Shown here one piece after another: positions 9,601-16,700 of a stretch of 38,833 nucleotides of DNA. Origin of the DNA: Calditrichota bacterium (lineage in GTDB: Bacteria; Zhuqueibacterota; Zhuqueibacteria; Thermofontimicrobiales; Thermofontimicrobiaceae); the NCBI GenBank assembly GCA_013152715.1, contig JAADFU010000018.1:19676-58508 (forward strand), written 5' to 3'. Both the position numbers and the translations under genes were made by a program. Under the pieces are notes generated by a model. The model was not told the origin of the DNA and searched no databases. It saw only the letters and a program-made list of their open reading frames with translations. Each line of letters begins with the position of its first letter. Positions within the stretch are counted from its first letter, which is position 1.

Positions 9601-9752
9601 GTGGCGAAAACTGGGCGCCTCTGGCGAGATCTGTGATCGGAGGTTTGTTTATGGCGACATTTCTCACATTGTTTGTCGTGCCGGTGATTTACATTATCAT
9701 GGAAAATCGTTCGGAAAAATATCGCCAGAAAAAATTGGCGAAAAAAATGTAG
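6633..9752 (+). CDS. RND multidrug-type efflux permease (efflux operon 1)
   Basis: The 1039-residue protein has the full RND plan: TM1 near residues 10-30, a large periplasmic porter/docking loop, a TM2-6 bundle (about 325-500), TM7 near 535, a second periplasmic loop and TM8-12 (about 855-1030). The family hallmarks FPDLTFPVIAI, FFPHSDQGFIVYQVKTAPGTNLDEM and MVMASQFESLLDPFIILFTIPMSLIG are present. It should act as a proton-driven trimeric exporter with the preceding adaptor and TolC. In TM4 the relay pair Asp-Asp of AcrB reads Asp400-Asn401 (GMLVDNSIV), and in TM10 the Lys position reads Asn-Asn (VVNNGIVLVDY), so substrate class cannot be inferred from AcrB. ATG 6633 follows GAAGGAG (6619-6625); the in-frame ATG 6615 overlaps the adaptor gene and precedes that site. 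Confidence 0.95.
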   Translation: MRITTLAIKRGITFFMIYLIVIGFGLFSLARLKIDLFPDLTFPVIAIITQYTGVNPYDIENSVTRPIEETVSSVENVKKVSSTSKQGLSLVLLEFDWGTDMDQAEINTRKNIDFIRDYLPNEVRDPVVFAFDPSMQPIMYMAVQSSQYGMAELRRISERDIEPRMERIPGVANAFTAGGLSREIKILADPHQLQAHHFSIDYLINALRMNNMQIPSGWIENSDQEFTVQTVGEYKNLDEIRNTNIATIQGTPVRIRDVARVVDGFKEQRQREYIDGNPSVLLMVSKQSDANTVQVVKRIKSQLDNIQQSIPKGVEILNFWDQATFIQRSMSNLGSTALQAIGLAFLVLLFFLLNFRSSLIVAISIPVSMLVTFAVMDQAGLTLNMISMAGLALAVGMLVDNSIVVLENIFRRRQLGDSMEEAADKGGSEVSMAITASTLTTLAVFVPVLFVPGIAGELFKDMVITICFSLLSSLLVALTLVPLLASRFLDFRSKFESRNPSSKGFIARTKKGINSFLVGLRNQYSRALKWSINHRKTVLISVTALFIVSIVILATRGGDFFPHSDQGFIVYQVKTAPGTNLDEMQKTMMKIAGVIKKEVPEAENIHIRFGQGEGITALFGGGASNLGEINVKLVRKRERSRSQKEIDAALKKKFADIPGAEIRYQEQGISQMFGEGDIVVEIFGHDLTKSKKLAEQIQDLVKQVRGTEQVKISLEDAMPELRIELDRDRLADLGISAAQVSQTVSSNVLGTVASTYREGGEEYDIRVQLDKKYRKSKADLENILIVSPTGARVPLRSVAHVATGKAPTEITREDQERVVKVSMMVSGRDLRSVTRDVQKAMKKVVIPNDYRLEISGMAEEQQESFMYLGIAMLVAILLTYMVMASQFESLLDPFIILFTIPMSLIGVALFLLLTGTTLTVMALIGIIMLVGIVVNNGIVLVDYMNQLRVKGKSLMEAVQEGGETRMRPVLMTALTTILAMVPLALGLGESGENWAPLARSVIGGLFMATFLTLFVVPVIYIIMENRSEKYRQKKLAKKM

Positions 9753-9762
9753 ACTTTAAAAA

Positions 9763-9795
9763 AGATGTGCTCCACCGCTGAGGTGGGGTACATCT
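9763..9795. terminator. 14-bp hairpin after the efflux operon, possible terminator or dispersed palindrome
   Basis: Positions 9763-9776 pair with 9782-9795 (two G-U pairs), loop GCTGA. It begins 10 bases after the RND stop, and TTTTT follows at about 9799. Position suggests a terminator. The similarity in shape and lettering to the hairpin at 8-40 suggests a repeat family instead. Both may be true. Confidence 0.5.
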
Positions 9796-9908
9796 GAAAT
9801 TTTTCAGCCAAAAATACGCAGCGAGGAAAAATCAGGCGAAACGTGGACGAACAACTGCACCGACGTGATCCAAATTACCCGCTTGCTAAGCGACGTTGCC
9901 ATCATGCC

Positions 9909-11297
9909 TCATTGTTTCAAGCTGTCTTGTATCCTACAATACGCACAAGCACATTTCTCTTTTTCCCGTTTGTCGGAAGAATGGTCTATCGCTTCTGTTG
10001 GACATCGTTTATAACATGCTGAGCATTTAATACATTCTTTTCTATCGAGGACTTTTGCTTTGCCATTCTCGATTGTGAAAACACCTTTTGGGCAGACCTG
10101 GAAACACAATCTGCAACCAATACAAAATTCCTCATTTACCGTAATTTCTGGAGCATCGACCCCCTTATAAATTGATTTAAGATTATATTTTACCAGAGGC
10201 GACCAGCCCTCAAACTCATTTGTCAGGTAAAACATTCCAACACCTATGGTAACAACTATTCCGATTGACCAGCCAAAACTAAAGGGCCGGGTAAGAATTA
10301 AAAGACCTGTAATCATTACTGCTATCCCGAAGGAATACAAAAAGGACCATAGTGGAATCTGTTTAATGGGTCTGTGAGGATAAATAATCGCCTGAACCAC
10401 TGCAAGAAAATATACTACCGGTATAATGAACAAAAGTTTTGATATGTCAATGAAAAGATAAATGAAAGTGAGAACTGTGGTAAGAATAATCGGACTGCTT
10501 ATAGCCATTTCAACTCTTTGCTGAAGATCAAATTTGACTCTTCTTATTGTAGATTCATCGCTACTCCTGTTGAGGAAATCCTTTATATGTTCAATATACA
10601 CCGGACCAAATACTGCCAGAAACCCCGTTTTTTGTTTAATCTCTTGTATATCTACATTAGCGGCACAGAGCTGTGGCAGAACAAGTCTTTTATGAGAAAC
10701 GTATTCCGATAAATGTGTCAATTTAGTTGCATGAATAATATTCTTTTCTGAAAAATGTCCACTGAGTGATGAACACCACACGTTAATACCTCTACTGTCA
10801 CATATTAAAAGCCAACAATCTAATCCCTGAAGGGCGTTAGCAACACGCCTTACAGTAAGTTCATAATTTCCAGTAACTACTACAGCGGACTTCTCATCAG
10901 GGTTACCAACTTTATACAAGGCGACAGGTTCTGGAAGGGGAAATAAACGGAATATGGTTTCCAATACCGTTCGAAATGGATGAGGTCTCAAATATTTTCG
11001 TGGAAGTTTCTTTACTTCTGATACAACATCAAAATCTTGATCGGGTTTGAAAAAATTGTCAAATATGATAATCAGCGTTACAATTAGTGCTGTCGATAAT
11101 AATTGGATTCCAGGCATAAAAAAATTCAATATCAAATAATGATTCATTATTGTAAGGAAAAGAAAATACAAGACTAATAACTTAACAAATTGGATTTTTT
11201 TTCGAAGATGTCCCGTAGCTGTGATGAAACCTATTATAAAATATCCAATGAGTCCCACAATCAAGGAATATGAGATAAAAACTGGTAAGATGGGCAT
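9909..11297 (-). CDS. HgcAB-like fusion: membrane corrinoid-domain protein with C-terminal 2x[4Fe-4S] ferredoxin
   Basis: The 462 residues read as hydrophobic helices (about 5-80), a soluble domain (about 100-260), more transmembrane helices (about 270-370) and a ferredoxin domain. The soluble domain holds RGINVWCSSLSG with Cys175. It sits where HgcA of mercury methylators, and the related corrinoid subunit of CO dehydrogenase/acetyl-CoA synthase, has its cap helix N(V/I)WCA(A/G)GK. Flanking ALQGLDCWLLICDSRG, HKRLVLPQLCAANVD and GFLAVFGPV also resemble HgcA from memory. The ferredoxin part has C392/395/398/402 and C422/425/428/432, two CxxCxxCxxxCP motifs. A tail CACAYC (449-454) recalls the C-terminal cysteine pair of HgcB. 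The Gly-Lys after the cap Cys is missing, so mercury methylation is doubtful. A corrinoid methyl or electron transfer role is inferred. AAAGGAG precedes the start on the minus strand. GC looks lower than neighbours. Confidence 0.75.
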   Translation of the reverse strand: MPILPVFISYSLIVGLIGYFIIGFITATGHLRKKIQFVKLLVLYFLFLTIMNHYLILNFFMPGIQLLSTALIVTLIIIFDNFFKPDQDFDVVSEVKKLPRKYLRPHPFRTVLETIFRLFPLPEPVALYKVGNPDEKSAVVVTGNYELTVRRVANALQGLDCWLLICDSRGINVWCSSLSGHFSEKNIIHATKLTHLSEYVSHKRLVLPQLCAANVDIQEIKQKTGFLAVFGPVYIEHIKDFLNRSSDESTIRRVKFDLQQRVEMAISSPIILTTVLTFIYLFIDISKLLFIIPVVYFLAVVQAIIYPHRPIKQIPLWSFLYSFGIAVMITGLLILTRPFSFGWSIGIVVTIGVGMFYLTNEFEGWSPLVKYNLKSIYKGVDAPEITVNEEFCIGCRLCFQVCPKGVFTIENGKAKVLDRKECIKCSACYKRCPTEAIDHSSDKREKEKCACAYCRIQDSLKQ

Positions 11298-11440
11298 GTA
11301 ATAGCTCCTTTCAATGATAATTAAATAGGAAAGCTGACCTACAAAAGTTATACGTTAAAGGGACTATTTTGCCGCAAAAAAAACTGGCTTGTATCATATT
11401 CTTTGTTCTATTTTTGATTCTGCTAACAAATTTGTCGACA

Positions 11441-11476
11441 AAAACCAAAAAGCCCGATCTTGTAACGAAATCGGGC
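11441..11476 (-). terminator. Rho-independent terminator of the VWA-OmpA gene
   Basis: Read on the minus strand, GCCCGAT (11476-11470) pairs with ATCGGGC (11458-11452) around an 11-nt loop, then TTTTTGGTTTT follows. It starts 34 bases after the stop of the minus-strand gene ending at 11511, a good match in form and place. Confidence 0.8.
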
Positions 11477-11510
11477 CTATGGTATTTCAAGTTGTTTGGT
11501 TTAATAAAAA

Positions 11511-13589
11511 TTATTCCGCTCCAGCCGGATAGCCCACATAGATTTGCACTGTCCGATTGAGAAATCGCCCTTCCGGTGACGCATTGCTAAAAATCGGATT
11601 GATCTCTCCGTAGCCACGATGTACGATTTTCTTTCCCGAGATTCCCATTTTCCGCAGCAGATCACAAGCCATTTTTGCGCGTTTTACGGACAATTTCAAA
11701 TTATATTCCTCGTTACCAATGTCATCACAATAGCCGAAAACCTTGACGCAGCAATCCGGATGATTTTTGTAAACGTCCACGATTTTTTTCAGCAGGTCCG
11801 CATTATTCTTGCTCAATTTTGAAGAGTTAAAAGGAAACAACACCAGACTGAATTTCTGATAAATTGTGTCTTCTTTCGTTTCCACTAAGGTTGTCGCTTC
11901 TTCGATCTGCTTCACGGGAATCGTTTTCGTTGTCGATTCGAAAACTCTGCCGTCTTTGTCTTTTATTTTCATTCCGTAAGTGACTTCCGGGACATTGAAC
12001 AGTTTTTCGCCTTTTTGGTTGAGCCAATTCCAACTCACCTGTGCTCTCGGCTCAACAAATTTTTTATTCATCAGCAAACTTTGCCCGGCGTAAGCAGAGA
12101 CTTCAAAAAACTCAAGTCCTTCCGGCGCGCTCACTTTTGTATTAAAGTAGCCAATTTCGGGAGAGAAACTGATCTCTTGAATTTCCGAACGAATGGGCAT
12201 GAGAATATTGCGATGATTGGAGACGATTTCCACCCGTCGATTTTCCGCGCATCCTTCGGGCGTTTTTGTGCTGGAGGGTTTTTTCGGCAAATTTCTCGTC
12301 AGAATCTTAATGCGATCCGCGCTGATGCTCCAGATATTTTTTAAATAATCAGCGACAGCCTGCGCGCGTCCTCGCGACAGTTTTTTGTTCAATTTTTCCG
12401 CGCCCAGATTCATGTTACAGCCGATTAGGGTCACGCTGGTTTTTTCGTCTTTTTGCAGTCGGCTACCAATCACATTTAAAACATGATAATATTTTTGCAG
12501 TGGCTTTTGAATGGCATCTTCTTTAAAACGAGCCGCTTCTTCCGGCGAAGAAAATAAAATATATTTATCGGAAAAATTAACCGCGTTGCTGTCGAAAAAA
12601 ACATAGTTGAGCATGGGAAATTCGTCGATCACCTTTCTCGTTTTCACAACAAGTTGGTCTGCGGTAAATTGAATATCTCCGCTGGGGGGAATCGGAAAAT
12701 GGTAAGTGACCTTAAACTCGGTGATAATTTCTTTGGAAAGTTTTTCAAAAATTGGCAGAAGTTCCTCTGCTTTGGAGGCTTGAAATGCTTTGCCCTGCGG
12801 CGAAGCCTGAGCGATTCTTTTCAGTAAAGGATTGAAGTTCCTCGCCTTGCTGAAATCAATACTGTAAATTGTAAATTTCACGCCCGCAGCGCCACCAATC
12901 ACTTGCGCCTCCCTGAAGCGACTGCCCAGGTCTTTTCCGTCGCTGAAGATCACCATTGCTGTGGGCGCAGTTTCGGGCAGTTCCTTTGCCGTTTGCAACC
13001 CGTACAAAATCGCGTCATGCAAATAGGTGCGGCGGGACAAATTAACACCACTGTAAGCCCGTTTGACGAATTTGCGAACCGCATCCATATCAGCGGTAAA
13101 ATCCAAAAATCTCAAATTTACCGGTTTTTCCATAAAGTTGACAGTGCCTCCGGCGCTTTTCTGCTCAGAAAAAACAACCACGGCCACGCGGCTTTTCCCG
13201 CCTAATGCTTGCAGCAATTTTTCCACACTCGCAAATAGCTCGTTAATGTGCGGGCTCATTGAAGAGCTATTATCCAAAACGAGTACAATATTTAAATTTG
13301 CCCCAATCACAGACTGCAGCGGCTCTACTTTGTCAATTTTTGCTTTTTTGCTCTCTCTGGAAATTGTTACCTGATCGCGGGTGAGTTTGGCAATCGGGAC
13401 ACCTTGCTCGTCAAGAACGCGCAAAATGAGCGTCGTAGAATCGTTGCGAACAAATTTGATGCTGCCAACCGTCCGATCAGTATTCACGACACTTACCGCC
13501 AGCGTGTCTACAGACAGCGCTTGCAGGCCCGACCAGGCAGCTATCGTAATCAACAAAGCTAACCCCAAAATTTTTTGTGATTTTTTCAT
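11511..13589 (-). CDS. Secreted VWA-domain protein with two C-terminal OmpA domains
   Basis: The 692-residue protein has a signal peptide (about residues 1-25, IAAWSGLQALS). A von Willebrand factor A domain (about 98-290) contains an intact metal-binding MIDAS loop D106-N-S108-S-S110 and a later SDGKD. Next is a first OmpA-like domain (about 370-455, with LSRGRAQAVADYL and ENRRVEIV). A middle region rich in beta strands (about 460-565) leads to a second OmpA-like domain (about 570-690, FPFNSSKLSKNNADLL, GYCDD.G..EYNLKLSVKRA, GYGE). OmpA domains usually bind peptidoglycan and VWA domains bind other proteins, so a cell-wall-anchored scaffold or adhesin in the periplasm or outer membrane is likely. 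Two OmpA domains in one chain are less usual. A minus-strand promoter and a terminator flank the gene, so it appears monocistronic. Confidence 0.9.
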   Translation of the reverse strand: MKKSQKILGLALLITIAAWSGLQALSVDTLAVSVVNTDRTVGSIKFVRNDSTTLILRVLDEQGVPIAKLTRDQVTISRESKKAKIDKVEPLQSVIGANLNIVLVLDNSSSMSPHINELFASVEKLLQALGGKSRVAVVVFSEQKSAGGTVNFMEKPVNLRFLDFTADMDAVRKFVKRAYSGVNLSRRTYLHDAILYGLQTAKELPETAPTAMVIFSDGKDLGSRFREAQVIGGAAGVKFTIYSIDFSKARNFNPLLKRIAQASPQGKAFQASKAEELLPIFEKLSKEIITEFKVTYHFPIPPSGDIQFTADQLVVKTRKVIDEFPMLNYVFFDSNAVNFSDKYILFSSPEEAARFKEDAIQKPLQKYYHVLNVIGSRLQKDEKTSVTLIGCNMNLGAEKLNKKLSRGRAQAVADYLKNIWSISADRIKILTRNLPKKPSSTKTPEGCAENRRVEIVSNHRNILMPIRSEIQEISFSPEIGYFNTKVSAPEGLEFFEVSAYAGQSLLMNKKFVEPRAQVSWNWLNQKGEKLFNVPEVTYGMKIKDKDGRVFESTTKTIPVKQIEEATTLVETKEDTIYQKFSLVLFPFNSSKLSKNNADLLKKIVDVYKNHPDCCVKVFGYCDDIGNEEYNLKLSVKRAKMACDLLRKMGISGKKIVHRGYGEINPIFSNASPEGRFLNRTVQIYVGYPAGAE

Positions 13590-13716
13590 GGCCCTCCTCC
13601 AAATAAATTAATGTTTGACAATTTCTGACTCCCTTTGCCAAGGCGCGGCGAAGATGAAGCTTTGTGGCAATTGTTAGCGCATACACGAAATTGACGGAGC
13701 CAAACTTACAACTTTA

Positions 13717-13745
13717 AATATCGTGATTTTTTACGTATCTGTCAA
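13717..13745 (-). promoter_or_regulatory. Probable promoter of the VWA-OmpA gene
   Basis: On the minus strand TTGACA (13745-13740), a 17-base spacer and GATATT (13722-13717). Transcription from about 13710 would give a leader of roughly 120 bases before the start codon at 13589. Confidence 0.55.
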
Positions 13746-14054
13746 GTAAAAAATAGTTAGCTCATTATTAATTCTTTGTCTCTTACTTTTTATTTATTGT
13801 TATCAGCATTGCTATTATGTTAATTACAATTTATTTTTTTGCAATTCATTGATTTAAATTGCAGTTAAACCATTTTAAATGGCAGTTCGCTATATTTTGT
13901 GCAGATTGATTTAATCAAAAAGATAGGGCGCTGTTGTTTTTTCTAACATCTGAGAGACAAATCCGTTATTTGAAAAGAAAGCTTTGAAAAAATTGGCAGG
14001 ACTGTAAAATAAGAAAAGGGGAAAAAGCAAAGGTTTTGCCGGCACAAAGTCAAG
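13746..14054. other. AT-rich gene-free stretch
   Basis: About 310 bases between the probable promoter of the VWA gene and the terminator of the next minus-strand pair. It is very AT-rich, especially 13746-13920. I see no open reading frame with a ribosome binding site and no tRNA or riboswitch shape. A small 13-base palindrome, CCATTTTAAATGG (about 13870-13882), is the only structure noted. Confidence 0.5.
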
Positions 14055-14093
14055 AAAATCTCCGCTATTTTTGCAACAAACAGCGGAGATTTT
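14055..14093 (-). terminator. Symmetric terminator after the HHH/BON-OmpA pair
   Basis: Perfect 12-bp arms AAAATCTCCGCT (14055-14066) and AGCGGAGATTTT (14082-14093) with a 15-nt loop. On the minus strand the stem ends in TTTT, 33 bases past the stop of the gene ending at 14126. The structure would also work on the plus strand. Confidence 0.7.
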
Positions 14094-14125
14094 AATCGTC
14101 CGATTAATTTTGATGAGTTGAAAAT

Positions 14126-14509
14126 CTACACGCGACGCCCGCCTTTGAGTTCGTCCTGTAATTTTTTCAACTCATCCCATTCGCCGCGCACGGCCAACGC
14201 CGCTTGTTCAGGCCAAGTACTGGCATCGGCAATGTTGTAATTTTGGCCGCCTTTTTGCAGAATCACGTTTAATCGATCTACCGACGTCCTGGAGAGATCT
14301 TCAAAATCCATAATTCCGTCTGCTATCAGTAAGCTGGCAATTTTTGGCCCGATACCTTCCACTTTTGTCAATTCATCCGGCCGCGCCGTTTTTGTCGCCT
14401 GAACGGTCGCCTTCCCGGTCCGGACTCCGCGAAGCAGCCAGCCAATGACAAGTCCCAAAACAAAAGCGATGATCAAACAAATTACTATTTCGCCAATTAA
14501 AAATATCAT
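14126..14509 (-). CDS. Small membrane-anchored helix-hairpin-helix protein
   Basis: The 127-residue protein has one N-terminal transmembrane helix (about residues 5-27, IVICLIIAFVLGLVIGWLL), a short linker, and a helix-hairpin-helix domain (about 47-115). The domain shows DELTKVEGIGPKIASLLIADGI and TWPEQAALAVRGEWDELKKLQDEL, a form often found in NuoE C-terminal extensions and in small stand-alone proteins. These HHH domains can bind nucleic acid or protein; the specific partner here is unknown. It lies 2 bases downstream of the BON-OmpA gene in the same direction, so the pair is certainly an operon. The membrane anchor with a cytoplasmic HHH domain beside a periplasmic OmpA-type protein hints at an envelope role, which is inference only. 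Confidence 0.82.
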   Translation of the reverse strand: MIFLIGEIVICLIIAFVLGLVIGWLLRGVRTGKATVQATKTARPDELTKVEGIGPKIASLLIADGIMDFEDLSRTSVDRLNVILQKGGQNYNIADASTWPEQAALAVRGEWDELKKLQDELKGGRRV

Positions 14510-14511
14510 GA

Positions 14512-15207
14512 TTATTCCTCCTCAATAACGATAAATTCCACTCTGCGATTTTTTGCCATCCCTTCCGCTGTTGCGTTATCCGCGATGGGGTCAGATTCCC
14601 CCTTGCCGCTGACCAGCAATCGGGAAGCATCGATGCCATTTTTTACCAGCACAGATTTGACTGAACTGGCGCGCTTCAAGCTCAATTTTTGATTGTATTC
14701 TTCGGTGCCGCGGCTGTCTGCGTGTCCGATAATTTCAATTTTCTCGCGCTGGTATTTTTTTAGCAATTGAGCGATCTGATCAATGACATTGTTAAAAATA
14801 GAGGAAATTTTGTCAGAATTCGTATCAAAATGAATGCTCAATTTCGCTAGCGAATTTTTCAACGCAACCAGCGCGTCTTCCATCGCCGTGGTTTCGGTAG
14901 CTTGTGCGCTCTCGATTTTCTGCTGCGGTTTGACCGCCGCCAAATTGGACACTTTGCGCACGCCGGGGATTTCGGCAATCAGCGCCGCTGCCTTTGCGGA
15001 CAGCTCATCAGAGTCAACTTCGCCGCTCAAAATTGCATTGCGGCCGTCAAATTTTACCGACAACCCGCTAATTCCGGCAGCGGCAAGTTTGTCCTGCGCC
15101 TGCAGCGTCAATTTGTTTTCAATTTTTCTGGCATGGGTCAGAATGCAAATCACTGCAAGCAGCAACAGCAAAACGAGAGCCGTCCAGATGAGAGTTTTTT
15201 TGCTCAC
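14512..15207 (-). CDS. BON domain plus OmpA domain envelope protein
   Basis: The 231-residue protein has a single N-terminal transmembrane or signal helix (about 5-24). A BON domain follows (about 30-92; AILSGEVDSDELSAKAAALIAEIPGVRKVSNLAAV), and BON domains are thought to bind phospholipid. An OmpA-type peptidoglycan-binding domain (about 110-231) includes IHFDTNSDKISS, EIIGHADSRGTEEYNQKLSLKRASSVKSVL, SGKGESDPI and NRRVEFIV. The Asp and Arg that hold diaminopimelate in OmpA are present in HADSRG and NRRVEF. It should link the membrane to the cell wall. AAAGGAG lies just before ATG on the minus strand. The HHH gene follows at 2 bases. Confidence 0.9.
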   Translation of the reverse strand: MSKKTLIWTALVLLLLLAVICILTHARKIENKLTLQAQDKLAAAGISGLSVKFDGRNAILSGEVDSDELSAKAAALIAEIPGVRKVSNLAAVKPQQKIESAQATETTAMEDALVALKNSLAKLSIHFDTNSDKISSIFNNVIDQIAQLLKKYQREKIEIIGHADSRGTEEYNQKLSLKRASSVKSVLVKNGIDASRLLVSGKGESDPIADNATAEGMAKNRRVEFIVIEEE

Positions 15208-15426
15208 TTTGTTTCTCCTTTAATTTAATTAATTTGAAGCCAAAATATTGGGCTTACGTCGATTTTTGTAGCTAATTTACAAAAATTTTTCACGGGACTC
15301 ACATGATAATTTTTTTAAATAAGCTCGATGAATTTTTCTCACCTTAACATCCAGTAAATTCTGTCAAATGCGCACACCTTAACAACAAGGCGCCAATAAA
15401 AAAAAAGTTCAATTTACAAATTTATT

Positions 15427-15455
15427 TTGACATTGTGAATTTTTTTTATTATTTT
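15427..15455 (+). promoter_or_regulatory. Possible promoter of the small secreted protein
   Basis: TTGACA (15427-15432), a 17-base spacer and TATTTT (15450-15455). The -35 box is perfect and the -10 box weak. The rest of the 15208-15503 gap between divergent genes is AT-rich and shows no gene. Confidence 0.4.
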
Positions 15456-15503
15456 TAGCCAACTATCGAATAAAGTTTGGCCAAAACAGGGGAAGGATAT
15501 CCA

Positions 15504-16010
15504 ATGCGCATAAGAAACTCAGCTCTTTTGGTAATTTTTTTATCTTTATTAGTCGCTTTTTATTGTAACAAACAATCCCGCCTATCACAATTCGATCAAT
15601 TTAATCGGCAATTTCTTGCCAAACAGCTACCGGAAGTCCCCGGCCCAAGGATGCTCACGAAAAAGGATCTCCCGCAAGAACAGCAAAAATATTTTGACGA
15701 AAACGATGCCTTGCTGCAAATGCTGCTCGACTTGAATCAGAACGGAACCCCAGAATACCTGATTTGCGGCGCGTCGGACTCTCTGTTAGCGAAGCATGAA
15801 CATCGAGCATATTTTTTTGCTATTTTCGAGCAAACAGACCACGGCGTTGAGCGCAAATTTCTCCAGCGTCTCAATGCACCGCCGGTCGATCTAAAAATTT
15901 CCGATCGCGACAATCGCCACGGCGTGCTGTTAATATTTGCATTTTCCAGCAATTTTGCCGCTGAAATTTATTACGAAGACGGTCAATACAAATTGGAACG
16001 GTGGTATTGA
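15504..16010 (+). CDS. Hypothetical secreted or lipid-anchored protein
   Basis: I do not recognise this 168-residue protein. It begins with a hydrophobic export signal (RNSALLVIFLSLLVAFYC). Cys21 could be lipidated, but AFYC is a poor lipobox, so simple secretion is equally possible. The mature part has no transmembrane helix. The middle contains LLQMLLDLNQNGTPEYLICG, a form seen in VCBS/FG-GAP-like 'data about a quantity' proteins, and the end YYEDGQYKLERWY is similar in flavour; no domain call is justified. ATG 15504 was chosen because GGGGAAGG (about 15488-15495) lies at the right distance. A TTG start at 15477 would place that site inside the gene. It converges with the HAD/PBP4 pair. Confidence 0.7.
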   Translation: MRIRNSALLVIFLSLLVAFYCNKQSRLSQFDQFNRQFLAKQLPEVPGPRMLTKKDLPQEQQKYFDENDALLQMLLDLNQNGTPEYLICGASDSLLAKHEHRAYFFAIFEQTDHGVERKFLQRLNAPPVDLKISDRDNRHGVLLIFAFSSNFAAEIYYEDGQYKLERWY

Positions 16011-16031
16011 TTTTATCTCCCATGAAATCAA

Positions 16032-16119
16032 GCCACTAAGCACAGAGAAATTTTAACCGTTAACTTCAAAATCTCCATGACCAAAACGCACCAGATTTTG
16101 AATTTGATCATCGGAGATT
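16032..16119. other. Convergent intergenic region with repeat remnant and inverted repeats
   Basis: The region holds a CCACTAAGCACAGAGAAA string (16033-16050), like the CACAGAGA-type sequences at 23014-23050 and 24706-24755. It also has a perfect 9-bp inverted repeat, TTCAAAATC (16065-16073) with GATTTTGAA (16094-16102). An alternative pairing joins AATCTCC (16069-) with GGAGATT (to 16119). It sits between convergent genes, so a two-way terminator is plausible but no clean T-run is present. Confidence 0.4.
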
Positions 16120-16142
16120 ATTTGGACTTTGTAAATTTCTCT

Positions 16143-16700
16143 TTAAACATTTGCCTGCCGCTTAAATTTTCGCTCCAAAATTTCCGGGATTTGCAGCAGT
16201 GAATTTATCTCAAAATCATGGTACGGATATTTTGAGGCTGTTGTTTTTCCGTTTTGATTGAACCAAATCGTCCACAATCCCGCCTGCTTGGCGCCGATAA
16301 TGTCTTTTTCATAGTCATCGCCGACCATGATGGCATGTTCGGGTTCGACGCCTATTTTTTTCAACGCATTGTGATAAAATTGCGGCGCTGGTTTTCTGGC
16401 AATGAGTTCCTGCGGCGTGAAAATATGTGAAAAATATTTTGCTGCACCGACCACCAGCAACGCCTTCCCGACAAGTTCTCTGTCTGAATCGTCAGCATTG
16501 CTCAGCAAAGCGAGCGAATATTTTTGTTGCAATTGAGGCAGAATCTGTTCGGCGCCGCGAATAAGTTCCAGCCGCTCCCACATCGCCATGGGGCCGAATT
16601 GGTCGGGGAAAATGGGCATAATCGTATTTCCCCAGTCAAACAAAACGGCAGAAATGTTAAATTTTAATCTTTTCAGTTCACTTTTGATATTCATTGGCAT
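16143..16700 (-). CDS. HAD superfamily hydrolase
   Basis: This 185-residue protein has the HAD motifs in order: motif I LFDWGNT (about residue 18), motif II LLSNADD (about 74), the motif III lysine in ARKPAP (about 109) and motif IV VGDDYEKD (about 132). The nucleophile Asp is kept. The second Asp of the usual DxD is Gly, which is common in one branch of subfamily IA but may mean weak or altered phosphatase activity. It probably dephosphorylates a small metabolite in the cytoplasm. ATG 16700 overlaps the stop of the upstream carboxypeptidase gene (TAATG), so translation is likely coupled. A second Met two codons later is possible. A longer reading starting at 16775 would run inside the carboxypeptidase gene and is not favoured. 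Confidence 0.87.
   Translation of the reverse strand: MPMNIKSELKRLKFNISAVLFDWGNTIMPIFPDQFGPMAMWERLELIRGAEQILPQLQQKYSLALLSNADDSDRELVGKALLVVGAAKYFSHIFTPQELIARKPAPQFYHNALKKIGVEPEHAIMVGDDYEKDIIGAKQAGLWTIWFNQNGKTTASKYPYHDFEINSLLQIPEILERKFKRQANV

Noticed and set aside
9909-11297. Calling the protein a mercury methylase (hgcA/hgcB)
   Set aside because: The cap-helix motif lacks the conserved Gly-Lys after NVWC, so only an HgcAB-like label is supported.
11369-11560. 63-residue plus-strand frame with a hydrophobic start
   Set aside because: It runs through the terminator and into the end of the VWA-OmpA gene on the other strand and lacks a good ribosome binding site.
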